Positions 37,921-48,446 of a stretch of 64,000 bases of DNA are shown piece after piece. The DNA lies in contig JAWLAN010000007.1 in NCBI GenBank assembly GCA_041395385.1, forward strand, positions 1 through 64,000. The letters are read 5' to 3'. Each line of letters starts with the position of its first letter. Positions within the stretch are counted from its first letter, which is position 1. Under the pieces are notes generated by a model. It was not told the DNA's origin, did not search any database, and saw only the letters and a list, made by a program, of their open reading frames with translations. The position numbers were made by a program, and so were the translations under genes. Source of the DNA: JAJVHZ01 sp041395385 (lineage in GTDB: Bacteria; Pseudomonadota; Gammaproteobacteria; JAJPIJ01).

Positions 37921-38274
37921 GTCGCGCACACCCCATTAGCCGGGAGCACGGAAGCAGTCCAAGATTTCGTTCCGCTTGGCAGGGGAGTCCGGGCGGTCTG
38001 CCCTCCAGCGAGCGCCGGGGGCGGTCCGCCTTGTGCGGGCGCGGCTAACGCGGCGCGGTACATCCATGTACCGCTTGCTACCGCGGGGGCGTGCTCGTTC
38101 ATCCCTGCTGCGCGCGCCCCCGAGGCGCGCCTCGCCCGCACAAGGCAAACCGCTGCAACCCCGCTGCAGGGCAGACCGCCACCGAGGCGCGCCGCGTACG
38201 AACCGGGCAGACCGCTTGCACTCCTCGCCCACGCGGCAGACCGCCTCGTGGCAGCGTGCATCACGCGCAGCGGG
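37921..38274. repeat. Repeat-rich gene-free region with nested palindromes
   Basis: About 350 bases without a gene. A 20-bp palindrome, GCGGTACATCCATGTACCGC, is at 38055-38074. It is nested between two inverted 13-bp arms, CCTTGTGCGGGCG (38029-38041) and its complement (38133-38145). GGCAGACCGC occurs three times in direct orientation (38170, 38206, 38235) and once inverted (37993-38002). This looks like an extragenic palindromic (REP-like) cluster between convergent DUF2249 and regulator genes; it may also terminate transcription. Confidence 0.6.
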
Positions 38275-38970
38275 TCAGCCGGTGTATTCCCGCAGTCGCC
38301 TCAGGTCGTGTATCACGATGTGGCGGCCGTTGACGGAGATGAGGCCTTCCTCGATCAGCCGGTGCTGGACGCGCGAATAGGACTCGGGCGTGAGGTTCAG
38401 GCGCGAGGCGATCACGTGCTTGGAGGTCGGCAGATCGATCTCGACGCGCCCCGTCGATTCCGGATCGCTCTCGCCCACCGCCTGCAGCAGGAAGCCGATC
38501 ACGCGCTCCAGGCCCGAGCGCAGCGAGTAGGACTCCACGTCCTGCACCAGGGCGTGCAGCCGCATCGACAGCCCCGCCAGCATGCGCCGCGCGAACATGG
38601 GGTCCTTCTCCAGCAGCAGGAACACCGGTTCGCGGGGGATGCGCAGGACGAGGGAATCCACCAGCGCCGCGGCGAACACCGGATAGGGGCGATCCATGAA
38701 CATGACCGCCTCGCCGAAGCTCTGGTTCGGCCCGATGATGTCCACCACCTTCTCGTCGCCCTGCGCGGAGGAGAAGCCGAGCTTGATCTGTCCCTTCACC
38801 ACGACGTAGAACCCGCCGGCGGGATCGCCCTTGTTGAAAAGGAGGTCGCCGCGCTGCAGCGTCCTCTCGCGGGTGGCCGCGGCGATGGTGGCGATCGCGT
38901 CCGGATTGACGTTGGTGAAGATCGGCAGTCGCAGCAGGACTGCGTGTATGTCCGAGTTGGCTGGCTGCAT
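38275..38970 (-). CDS. Crp/Fnr-family regulator, DNR-like
   Basis: A protein of 231 residues from the ATG at 38970. The N-terminal cyclic-nucleotide-type beta-roll (GDLLFNKGDPAGGFYVVVKG) is followed by a dimer helix and an HTH near 172-205, where TSKHVIASRLNLTPESYSRV carries the E-x-x-SR recognition helix that reads TTGA-type half-sites. It contains no cysteine, so it cannot hold the FNR iron-sulphur cluster and more likely senses nitric oxide through haem, as DNR does. It is located 850 bases from the nosZ promoter. It is the best candidate to act at the TTGA-N6-TCAA sites in the window. Confidence 0.85.
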   Translation of the reverse strand: MQPANSDIHAVLLRLPIFTNVNPDAIATIAAATRERTLQRGDLLFNKGDPAGGFYVVVKGQIKLGFSSAQGDEKVVDIIGPNQSFGEAVMFMDRPYPVFAAALVDSLVLRIPREPVFLLLEKDPMFARRMLAGLSMRLHALVQDVESYSLRSGLERVIGFLLQAVGESDPESTGRVEIDLPTSKHVIASRLNLTPESYSRVQHRLIEEGLISVNGRHIVIHDLRRLREYTG

Positions 38971-39085
38971 GCGTGCCCCGTTCCGATCGCCCCTTACGCA
39001 GGCGCGCCGTCGTGGATGCACGGCGCGGTGATGGTTGATAAGGCCCGCGATTATAGCGAGGCCCGCGCCTTCACGCCGCCAGCCC

Positions 39086-39769
39086 TCAGCGCGACGCCGC
39101 GTAGACCTCGCGGAGTATGGCGGCGGTGAACTGCGGGCGCAGGTAGAAGCCGAGGGGAAGGGCGGCGGTGCGCATGCCGTCGCCATCGCTGCTCATCGTA
39201 CGGGTGCGGCCGCTCGCCGCCTTCGGACGTACCTGCAGCACCGCGCCCATCTCGCCGCGGATCCGGTCGCCGCGGCCCAGCGCAATGAGCTCCATGTGCT
39301 CCTCCCAATCCCGGCGCAGCAGCGCCTCCGCGCGGGCGTCGGGGCTCCACAGGATTGCCTGGCCGACGCGCCGCATCGGCAGCGCGACCGCAGCCGCCGC
39401 CTCCACCGGCACCCACAACACGCGCGCGAGCTTGGCCCGGGCCACGGAGGTCTCCCAGCGCGCGCCCGCCGCCTCCCGCATGAAGATCGCGCAGACGTGG
39501 GTCGACTCCTTCGGAACGCCCCTGGCGTCCACCGGCAGGGTCTTCACCTCGATGCCGAGCTCGGGAAAGTCGGGCTCCGGTCTGGAGCCGGCCGTGGCGC
39601 CGAGCGTGGTCTCGATGAGCTCGCCGACCCAGCCCTTCGCACGGCGCAGATCCGACGGCACCGGCCGCCGCAGCGAGGCGGCCAGATCGCCGAGGCGGGC
39701 GCCGGCGAGCAAGCGCGCGCGTTGCAGCAGCTCCGCCTCCGTGCGCGGCCGCGGCACGGCTGCCGGCAC
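39086..39769 (-). CDS. mutH: DNA mismatch repair endonuclease MutH
   Basis: A protein of 227 residues from the GTG at 39769, 5 bases after the glnD stop; this start gives about the same N-terminus as E. coli MutH. An ATG at 39817 would overlap glnD by 43 bases. Motifs: KGWVGELIETTLGA, the catalytic D-(x)n-E-x-K as PDFPELGIEVKTLPVD, VPVEA, RRVGQAILWSP and the C-terminal PLGFYLRPQFTAAIL. MutH nicks the unmethylated strand at hemimethylated GATC. Its presence implies MutS/MutL and Dam elsewhere and is largely confined to gammaproteobacteria. Confidence 0.93.
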   Translation of the reverse strand: MPAAVPRPRTEAELLQRARLLAGARLGDLAASLRRPVPSDLRRAKGWVGELIETTLGATAGSRPEPDFPELGIEVKTLPVDARGVPKESTHVCAIFMREAAGARWETSVARAKLARVLWVPVEAAAAVALPMRRVGQAILWSPDARAEALLRRDWEEHMELIALGRGDRIRGEMGAVLQVRPKAASGRTRTMSSDGDGMRTAALPLGFYLRPQFTAAILREVYAASR

Positions 39770-39774
39770 GCCGC

Positions 39775-42414
39775 CTAGTCCTGCGCCAGCGCCTCGGCGA
39801 TCGAGCGGCGCAGGCATTCGAACTTGACCTCATCGCGGATCGGCTTCCCGTCCATGTCGGTGAGGAAGAACAGGTCCTCCACCCGTTCGCCGAAGGTGGC
39901 AATGCGGGCGTTGTGGAGCCGGACCCGGCAGAAGCGCATGCCCTGCGCTATGCGCGCCAGCACGCCGGGACGATCCGTCGTGACGACCTCCATGATCGTG
40001 CGCTTGCTCGACTTGTCGTCGCTGAACGTGATCCGCGTCGGCACCGAGAAGCTGCGCAGCTTGCGCGACGGGCGCCTGAACTGCGCGGCCGGCAGCGCGC
40101 GAGCGCTGATGTTGCGCTCGATCGTCGAGACGATCTCATCGGCGCGATAGCCGTGTTCGATGAGCTTGCCGCTGTCGGCGTCGAGCACGATGTAGGTGTC
40201 CAGCGTGTAGCCGTTCTCCGAGGTGATGATGCGCGCGTCCTGCACGGTGAGGCCGAGCTGATCGAGCGTCTGGGTCGAGACCGCGAACAGGAAATCCTGG
40301 TCGCGCGCGTACACGAAGATCTCGGTGCCGCCGCGCCGCGGGTTGGGGCGCAGCAGCACCAGCGGCGCGGGGCTCTCGCCGTGGCCGAGTATCACCTCGG
40401 TGTGCCAGGCGATCTCCTCCGGCGTGTGGCGCAGGAAGTAGTCCTCGCCGAGCGCGTCCCAGTGCCTGAGGACGGCGTCCTTCGCGAGGGACTTGCGGCA
40501 GAGCAGGGCCAGCGCCTCGCCCTGTACCTCCATGACGCGTTCGCGCCGCTGGATCGGATTCTCCAGGCCGCGACGCAGTGCCCCGAGCGTGCCGCGGTAC
40601 AGCTCGCGCAGCAGCGCGTCCTTCCAGCTCGTCCACAGGCTGATGTTCGTGCCGCGGATGTCGGCGACCGTGAGCAGGTAGAGGTAATCCAGGTGCGTCC
40701 TGTCGCCGAGCAGGCCGGCGAAGTTGTTGACGACGTCCGGATCCGAGACGTCCATGCGCGTGGCCGTGCGCGACATGAGCAGGTGATTGCGCACCAGCCA
40801 GCCGACCAGCCGGGTGTCGTACTGGCTGAGACCGTGCTGCTCGCAGAAGGCGACGGCCTCGTGCTCGCCCAGCTCGGAATGATCGCCGTTGCGGCCCTTG
40901 GCGATGTCGTGGAAAAGGCCGGCGAGATACAGCAGTTCCGGCTTGGGCAGCTGCGACATGATCTCGCGGCACAGCGGCAGTTCGTCGTCGCGCTCCGGCG
41001 TCATGAACTGCCGCAGGTTGCGCACCACCGTCAGCGTGTGCTCGTCGACGGTATAGACGTGGAAGAGATCGAACTGCATGAGGCCGACCACCTTGCCGAA
41101 CACGGGCAGATAGGCCTCGAGCACGCCGTAGCGGTGCATGCGCGCCAACTCGTGGCCGATGCGCCGCGGTTGCCGGATGATCTCCATGAACAGGCTGCGG
41201 TTGCGGAGATCGGCGCGGAATGTCTCGTCGATGAGGTGGCGGTGATCGCGGATGAGGCGGATCGTGCTCGCGCGCACGCCCTGGATCTCCGGGTTCCTCT
41301 GCAGCAGCAGGAATACCTCGAGCATGGCGAACGGGTAGCGCCGGAAGACGTGCTCGTTGGTGGCCTCGATGTAGCCGTTGCGCACCTGGAAGCGGGCGTT
41401 CAGCGAGACCACGTCGGCGGGTTTGTCGCGCTCGAGGATGGCCTCCTCGAACAACTCCAGCAGCATCTCGTTCAGGCGCTGCAGCTCGAGCGCGGTGCGG
41501 TAGAACATCTTCATGAACTGCTCCACGCCGCGATTGTTCTCGCTGTCGCGGAAGCCGAACTGCTCGGCGATCGCCCGTTGGTAGTCGAACAGCAGGCGAT
41601 CCTCGCGCCGGCCGGCAAGCAGGTGCAGGCCGAAGCGTATTCGCCAGAGGAAGTTCTGGCCGGCATCCAGCGTCTTGAACTCCTCCTCGGTGAGGAAGCC
41701 GTGCCGGACCAGCTCGTGCAGCGTCTCGGCCCCGAAGTGCCGCTTTGCCACCCAGCCGATCACCTGTATGTCGCGCAGACCGCCGGGGGCGTCCTTGATG
41801 TGCGGCTCCAGCCGCTGCGCGGAGTCGTGGTAGCGGTGGTGGCGCCCGGTCTGCTCGGCGAGCTTGGCCCCGAAGAACGCCGCCGTCGGCCAGATGCTCT
41901 GCGGACCGGTTACCCGCCGCATCTCCTCGAACAGGCCCGGATCCCCGGCCAGCAGGCGGGCCTCCATGAGATTGGTGACCACGGTGACGTCGCGTTCGGC
42001 CTCGTCGCGGCACTCGGCCACCGTGCGGACGCTGTGGCCGACCTCCAGCCCGATGTCCCACAGGAAGGTGACGAACTGCTCGAGACGCTGGCTGATGCCG
42101 CGATCGGTGCCCTCGGCGAGCACGACCGCGATGTCGACGTCGGAGCCCGGATGCAACTCGCCGCGCCCGTAGCCGCCGACGGCCGCCAGCGCGAGCCCGG
42201 TCTCCGGCAGGCCGTTGGCGCGCCAGGCGTCGATCAGCACTCCGTCGACGAGGGCCGCCATCTGGCGGACGAGGGACTCCACCGGCGCCCCGGCCTCGTA
42301 GTCCTGCCGCAGCCGCCCGCGGCCCTCCGACAGGCGGCGTTTGAACTGGGCGATGGATTCGGTGGTGTCGGCCGGCCGCCCGGCGGCAGGTTCGGCGGCC
42401 GGGGTGGCGCTCAC
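39775..42414 (-). CDS. glnD: GlnD, bifunctional PII uridylyltransferase/uridylyl-removing enzyme
   Basis: A protein of 879 residues; the GTG start overlaps the map stop (GTGA). In order: nucleotidyltransferase motif GGYGRGELHPGSDVDI near 90, an HD hydrolase domain (LFHDIAKGRNGDHS) near 505, and two C-terminal ACT domains (DFLFAVSTQTLDQLGL and DRPGVLARIAQGM). It uridylylates PII in nitrogen limitation and reverses it with glutamine. Close to E. coli GlnD length (890). Confidence 0.95.
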   Translation of the reverse strand: MSATPAAEPAAGRPADTTESIAQFKRRLSEGRGRLRQDYEAGAPVESLVRQMAALVDGVLIDAWRANGLPETGLALAAVGGYGRGELHPGSDVDIAVVLAEGTDRGISQRLEQFVTFLWDIGLEVGHSVRTVAECRDEAERDVTVVTNLMEARLLAGDPGLFEEMRRVTGPQSIWPTAAFFGAKLAEQTGRHHRYHDSAQRLEPHIKDAPGGLRDIQVIGWVAKRHFGAETLHELVRHGFLTEEEFKTLDAGQNFLWRIRFGLHLLAGRREDRLLFDYQRAIAEQFGFRDSENNRGVEQFMKMFYRTALELQRLNEMLLELFEEAILERDKPADVVSLNARFQVRNGYIEATNEHVFRRYPFAMLEVFLLLQRNPEIQGVRASTIRLIRDHRHLIDETFRADLRNRSLFMEIIRQPRRIGHELARMHRYGVLEAYLPVFGKVVGLMQFDLFHVYTVDEHTLTVVRNLRQFMTPERDDELPLCREIMSQLPKPELLYLAGLFHDIAKGRNGDHSELGEHEAVAFCEQHGLSQYDTRLVGWLVRNHLLMSRTATRMDVSDPDVVNNFAGLLGDRTHLDYLYLLTVADIRGTNISLWTSWKDALLRELYRGTLGALRRGLENPIQRRERVMEVQGEALALLCRKSLAKDAVLRHWDALGEDYFLRHTPEEIAWHTEVILGHGESPAPLVLLRPNPRRGGTEIFVYARDQDFLFAVSTQTLDQLGLTVQDARIITSENGYTLDTYIVLDADSGKLIEHGYRADEIVSTIERNISARALPAAQFRRPSRKLRSFSVPTRITFSDDKSSKRTIMEVVTTDRPGVLARIAQGMRFCRVRLHNARIATFGERVEDLFFLTDMDGKPIRDEVKFECLRRSIAEALAQD

Positions 42415-43196
42415 GGGAACTGCTCGTCGGGCCGGCGGGTCAGGACCTCGAACCCGTCCTCGGTGACCAGCACGGTATGCTCCCACTGCGCCGAGAGGCT
42501 GCGGTCCTTGGTGACGACGGTCCAGCCGTCCGGCAGCAGGGTGACGAAGCGCTTGCCGGCGTTGATCATCGGCTCGATCGTGAAGGTCATGCCGGGCTCC
42601 AGCGGCAGGCCGGTGCCGGGCGTGCCGTAATGCAGCACCTGCGGCTCCTCGTGGAACTGCCGTCCGATGCCGTGGCCGCAGTACTCCCGAACCACCGAGA
42701 AATTGTGGCTCTCGGCGTAATGCTGGATGGCCGCGCCGATGTCGCCGAGCCGCACCCCCGGCCCCACCATCCGGATGCCCACGCACATGCTCTCGTAGCC
42801 GACCTCTGCGAGCCGGCGCGCGCGGATGCCGGGCTCCCCGACCAGGAACATCTTGCTGGTGTCGCCGTGGTAGCCGTCCTTGATGACGGTGATGTCGATG
42901 TTGAGGATATCCCCGTCCTTCAGCGGCCGATCGTTCGGTATCCCGTGGCAGACGACGTGATTGATCGAGGTGCAGATCGATTTCGGGAAGCCGCGGTAGT
43001 TCAGCGGCGCCGGGACGGCCTGCTGGACCTCGACGATGTATTGGTGGCAGATCCGGTCCAGCTCGTTGCTGGTGACGCCGGGGCGGACGTGGGGCGCGAT
43101 CATCTCGAGCACCTCGGCGGCCAGGCGGCCGGCGACGCGCATCTTCTCGATCTCCTCGGCGGTCTTGATATGGACTGTAGTGGTCTTCTGCAACAT
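42411..43196 (-). CDS. map: Type I methionine aminopeptidase
   Basis: A protein of 261 residues from the ATG at 43196. Metal ligands appear in order: NIDITVIKDGYHGDTS, then GHGIGRQFHEEP, FTIEPMIN and WEHTVLVTEDG. It removes the initiator methionine. It is divergent from rpsB, with which it shares a 289-base intergenic region, the common map/rpsB arrangement. Confidence 0.95.
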   Translation of the reverse strand: MLQKTTTVHIKTAEEIEKMRVAGRLAAEVLEMIAPHVRPGVTSNELDRICHQYIVEVQQAVPAPLNYRGFPKSICTSINHVVCHGIPNDRPLKDGDILNIDITVIKDGYHGDTSKMFLVGEPGIRARRLAEVGYESMCVGIRMVGPGVRLGDIGAAIQHYAESHNFSVVREYCGHGIGRQFHEEPQVLHYGTPGTGLPLEPGMTFTIEPMINAGKRFVTLLPDGWTVVTKDRSLSAQWEHTVLVTEDGFEVLTRRPDEQFP

Positions 43197-43289
43197 GGGT
43201 CTGGGAACCGTCCTGTCTGCGGCAGCCGCGCGCTGCGGTCCGCCCCGCCAGCTGCCATTACCCCGGTATGGGACAACGCCGTGGGCAGT

Positions 43290-43318
43290 TTGTTGCCATC
43301 CGGGTTGTATGGTATAAA
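43290..43318 (+). promoter_or_regulatory. Sigma-70 promoter for rpsB
   Basis: TTGTTG (43290-43295), a 17-base spacer and TATAAA (43313-43318). The message would carry a leader of about 160 bases before rpsB, enough for the autogenous control known for S2 genes, although I did not resolve a structure. Confidence 0.65.
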
Positions 43319-43485
43319 GCGCCCGCTTTCGAAGCAAACTAAACCGGGCGCAACAAGCACTTGCGCGTCCGGAATTCCACACACGTGCCGCAACCCGCAT
43401 CGGGGTGCCCCGCCGAGCAGGCTCGCCGGGGTTCGACGCCGGGGGCACGTGGAGGCTCAACCCTATATTTAAGGAGTCGATCGCA

Positions 43486-44376
<891 letters not shown>

Positions 44377-44389
44377 TTCCCTCGGTTCC

Positions 44390-44413
44390 GTGCCCGGCCG
44401 GCGGGCCGGGCAC
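44390..44413 (+). other. Hairpin between rpsB and tsf
   Basis: GTGCCCGGCC with a perfect complement and a 4-base loop, just after the rpsB stop. No T-run follows, so it probably attenuates or sets the relative expression of rpsB and tsf, as proposed for this gene pair in E. coli. Confidence 0.55.
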
Positions 44414-44504
44414 GCGAGGCGCCCGCATCTGTGTGCCGGCGTGACCGGCGGTGGAGCACCGCCGGGGGCCGCCGGTGAACTTCAAGCGATCTGGAGACTG
44501 GACG

Positions 44505-45383
44505 ATGGAAATCACGGCATCGATGGTGAAGGAGCTGCGCGAGCGTTCCGGCGCCGGCATGATGGAGTGCAAGAAGGCGCTCGTGGAGAGCAACGGCGAC
44601 ATGGAGGCCGCCGCCGAGTGGCTGCGCAAGAGCGGCATCGCCAAGGCGGTGAAGAAGTCCGCCCGGGTGGCGGCCGAGGGCGCCGTGATCATGAAACAGG
44701 CGGGCAGCAGGGCCGTCATGGTCGAGGTCAACAGCGAGACGGATTTCGTCGCCAAGGACGAGAACTTCCGCCGCTTCGCCGAGGCGGTGGGCGACACGGT
44801 CCTGAACGCCCGGCCGGCGAATGTCGAGGCGCTGATGTCGACCACCATCGCCGGCGGCAGCGAGACGGTCGAGGTCGCGCGCACCGCGCTGGTGGCGAAG
44901 ATCGGGGAGAACGTCTCGGTGCGGCGCTTCGTCAGCGTCGAGACCGCCGGCGGCACGCTCGGCAGCTACATGCACGGCACGAGAATCGGCGTGCTGGTGG
45001 ACCTGAAGAACGGCGACGACGCCCTCGCCAAGGACATCGCCATGCACGTCGCGGCCAGCAGGCCCATGTGCATCGACGACTCGGGCGTGCCGGCGGAGCT
45101 GATCGCCAAGGAAAAGGAGATCTTCACCGCGCAGGTCCTGGAGGAGGGCAAGCCCGCCAACATGGTCGAGAAGATCGTCGACGGCAAGATCAAGAAATAC
45201 CTGGGCGAGGTGACGCTGCTGGGCCAGCCCTTCGTGAAGGACGACAAGACCACGGTCGGCAAGCTGCTGCAGTCCCGCGGCGCGAGCGTCACCTCCTTCG
45301 TGCGCATGGAGGTGGGCGAGGGCATCGAGAAGAAGGTCGAGGACTTCGCCGCCGAGGTCATGAAGCAGGCCCAGGGGGGCTGA
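44505..45383 (+). CDS. tsf: Elongation factor Ts
   Basis: A protein of 292 residues beginning MEITASMVKELRERSGAGMM, with the DCK-type start ECKKALVE and the core NSETDFVAKDENF. It exchanges GDP for GTP on EF-Tu. Preceded by no strong GGAGG, but the start aligns with the family. 6 bases separate its stop from pyrH. Confidence 0.96.
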   Translation: MEITASMVKELRERSGAGMMECKKALVESNGDMEAAAEWLRKSGIAKAVKKSARVAAEGAVIMKQAGSRAVMVEVNSETDFVAKDENFRRFAEAVGDTVLNARPANVEALMSTTIAGGSETVEVARTALVAKIGENVSVRRFVSVETAGGTLGSYMHGTRIGVLVDLKNGDDALAKDIAMHVAASRPMCIDDSGVPAELIAKEKEIFTAQVLEEGKPANMVEKIVDGKIKKYLGEVTLLGQPFVKDDKTTVGKLLQSRGASVTSFVRMEVGEGIEKKVEDFAAEVMKQAQGG

Positions 45384-45389
45384 TCCGCG

Positions 45390-46127
45390 ATGACGCCATC
45401 CCCGGGCGACGCGCTGCGCTACCGGCGCGTGCTGATCAAGCTGAGCGGCGAGGCTTTGATGGGGGCGGGCGACTTCGGCATCGACCCGGCGGTGCTCGAA
45501 CGTATCGCCGATGAGGTCACGCAGATGGTCGCCGCCGGCGTCCAGGTCAGCATGGTCATCGGCGGCGGCAACATCTTCCGCGGCGCCGGGCTGGCGGCGG
45601 CCGGCATGGACCGGGTCACCGGCGACCACATGGGCATGCTCGCCACGGTCATCAACGCGCTGGCACTGCAGGACGCGCTGGAGCGCCACGGCCTTTACGC
45701 GCGCGTCATGTCGGCCATCAAGATCAACCAGATCTGCGAGGACTACATCCGCCGCCGGGCGATCCGCCACCTCGAGAAGGGCCGGGTGGTGGTCTTCGCC
45801 GCCGGCACCGGCAATCCGTTCTTCACCACCGATTCCGCCGCCAGCCTGCGCGCCATCGAGGTGAGCGCCGATCTCCTCATCAAGGCCACCATGGTCGATG
45901 GCGTGTACACCGCCGACCCGAAGCGCGATCCCGGCGCGCGCCGCTACGATCACCTGCATTACGACGAGGTGCTCGCGCGCAAGCTCGCGGTGATGGACGC
46001 GACCGCCGTGGTATTATGCCGCGACAATCGCATGCCGCTGCGCGTGCTCGACATGACCAGCCCCGGCTCGATGTTGCGCGCCGTCATGGGGGAGAACGAA
46101 GGCACGCTGGTGGACTGCGGGACCTGA
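45390..46127 (+). CDS. pyrH: UMP kinase
   Basis: A protein of 245 residues: LIKLSGEALMG near the start, GGGNIFRG near 55 and the TGNPFFTTDSAA block, DGVYTADPKRDP near 172, all standard for bacterial amino-acid-kinase-type UMP kinase. It makes UDP from UMP. Confidence 0.96.
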   Translation: MTPSPGDALRYRRVLIKLSGEALMGAGDFGIDPAVLERIADEVTQMVAAGVQVSMVIGGGNIFRGAGLAAAGMDRVTGDHMGMLATVINALALQDALERHGLYARVMSAIKINQICEDYIRRRAIRHLEKGRVVVFAAGTGNPFFTTDSAASLRAIEVSADLLIKATMVDGVYTADPKRDPGARRYDHLHYDEVLARKLAVMDATAVVLCRDNRMPLRVLDMTSPGSMLRAVMGENEGTLVDCGT

Positions 46128-46150
46128 CGCCAAGCTCGGGAGGACCTTCG

Positions 46151-46708
46151 ATGACAGACAACATCATCCGCGATGCCGATGCGCGCATGAACAAGGCGCT
46201 GGAGGCGCTCAGGCAGGAATTCAGCCGGCTGCGCACCGGGCGCGCCAGCACCTCGCTGCTCGATCACATCCAGGTGGAGTGCTACGGCTCGAAGATGCCG
46301 CTGAACCAGACGGCGAACATCGCCGTGCAGGACGCGCGCACGCTGGCCGTCACCCCCTGGGACAAGAACATGGTCACGCCCGTGGAGAAGGCGATCCGCG
46401 AGGCGGGGCTGGGACTGAATCCCACCACCGCGGGCACGGTAATACGCATCCCGCTGCCGCCGCTGACCGAGGAGCGCCGCAAGGAGCTCACCAAGGTCGT
46501 CCGCCACGAGACCGAGAACGCGCGCGTGGCGATGCGCAACGTCCGCCGCGACGCCCTGCAGCACCTCAAGGACATGGTCAAGGAGAAGAAGATCACCGAG
46601 GACGAGGAGAAGCGCGCCCACGACCGGGTGCAGAAGCTCACCGACGACCACATCGCCAAGGCCGAAGAGCTCACCGCCAGGAAGGAAAAGGAGATCATGG
46701 AGGTCTGA
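46151..46708 (+). CDS. frr: Ribosome recycling factor
   Basis: A protein of 185 residues after GGGAGG. RLRTGRASTSLLDHI and MVTPVEKAIREAGLG blocks, and the conserved PLPPLTEERRKELTK segment, identify RRF. It dissociates post-termination ribosomes with EF-G. Confidence 0.96.
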   Translation: MTDNIIRDADARMNKALEALRQEFSRLRTGRASTSLLDHIQVECYGSKMPLNQTANIAVQDARTLAVTPWDKNMVTPVEKAIREAGLGLNPTTAGTVIRIPLPPLTEERRKELTKVVRHETENARVAMRNVRRDALQHLKDMVKEKKITEDEEKRAHDRVQKLTDDHIAKAEELTARKEKEIMEV

Positions 46709-46765
46709 GGGGCGCGGCGCGACGCGCCTGCCCTCGGACCCGCGCCCGGACATGGTCACGCCGTG

Positions 46766-47518
<753 letters not shown>

Positions 47519-47591
47519 ATAGGCCTTCCGCGCCAACGGCGCCCGGGATCGGGCATCGCCGCGCGGCGGCAAGTCCGCGTCATTGGGAGCA

Positions 47592-48446
47592 ATGTTGAGA
47601 ATGGACGGGCCGGGCACACGCTCCGCGGAGCTGGTCACTCGCGTACTGACGGCGGCGGTGCTCGTGGTCGCGAGTGTCGCCGCCCTGGTCTGGTTCCCGA
47701 CGCCGCTGGTCGCGGCACTGCTCGGTATCGTCGTTCTGCTCGGTGCCCGGGAGTGGTTGGCGCTGGCCGGGCCCACCGGCGACACCGTGCGCGCCGGTTA
47801 TCTGGCCGTCACCGCCCTGCTGCTGTTCGCCATATATCAGTGGATCGGGACGGGCGCCGCCCTGCCCATCGCGCTGCCCGCGCTCGCCTGGTGGTTCCTG
47901 GCCGCGGTGCTCGTCTTGCGCTACCAGGTCGCCGGCAGGCCGCCGCCGGGCGGGCTGTGGTGGCGCTTGCCGGCCGGATGGGCGATCATGCTGCCGGCCT
48001 GGGCGACGCTGGTCTTCCTGCACCGGACGCACGGCCCGGCCGGCGTGTTCGCCCTGCTGGTGCTCATCTGGGTGGCCGACAGCGCCGCCTATCTCTTCGG
48101 GCGCCGCTATGGGCGTTGCCGGCTGGCGAGCCGCGTGAGTCCGGGCAAGAGTTGGGAGGGCCTTCTGGCTGCGGTGGCTGCCTCGGCGGTCTTCGCGCTG
48201 TGGAGTGCGGCGTGGGTCGCGGTACCGGGCGGCATGCGCTGGCAGTACGCGCTGCTCGCCGTCGGCGTGGTGCTGCTGTCGGTGGTCGGCGACCTCACCG
48301 AAAGCCTGTTCAAGCGCGTGGCCGGTCTGAAGGACAGCGGGTCGCTGCTGCCCGGGCATGGCGGCGTGCTCGACCGTGTGGACAGCCTGACCGCGGCCGC
48401 GCCGGCATTCTTGTTGGGTTTGCACTGGTTGGAGGGTTCGGCGTGA
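47592..48446 (+). CDS. cdsA: Phosphatidate cytidylyltransferase
   Basis: A protein of 284 residues from the ATG at 47592 (TTG at 47583 and ATG at 47601 are alternatives). Several membrane segments and the family signature SLFKRVAGLKDSGSLLPGHG, continuing into GVLDRVD, near the C-terminus. It makes CDP-diacylglycerol for phospholipids. Its stop overlaps the dxr start (GTGA). Confidence 0.94.
   Translation: MLRMDGPGTRSAELVTRVLTAAVLVVASVAALVWFPTPLVAALLGIVVLLGAREWLALAGPTGDTVRAGYLAVTALLLFAIYQWIGTGAALPIALPALAWWFLAAVLVLRYQVAGRPPPGGLWWRLPAGWAIMLPAWATLVFLHRTHGPAGVFALLVLIWVADSAAYLFGRRYGRCRLASRVSPGKSWEGLLAAVAASAVFALWSAAWVAVPGGMRWQYALLAVGVVLLSVVGDLTESLFKRVAGLKDSGSLLPGHGGVLDRVDSLTAAAPAFLLGLHWLEGSA

Noticed and set aside
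39913..42630. A 905-codon plus-strand open frame opposite glnD
   Set aside because: GlnD motifs are complete on the minus strand; the antisense frame is low-complexity and His/Arg/Val-rich.
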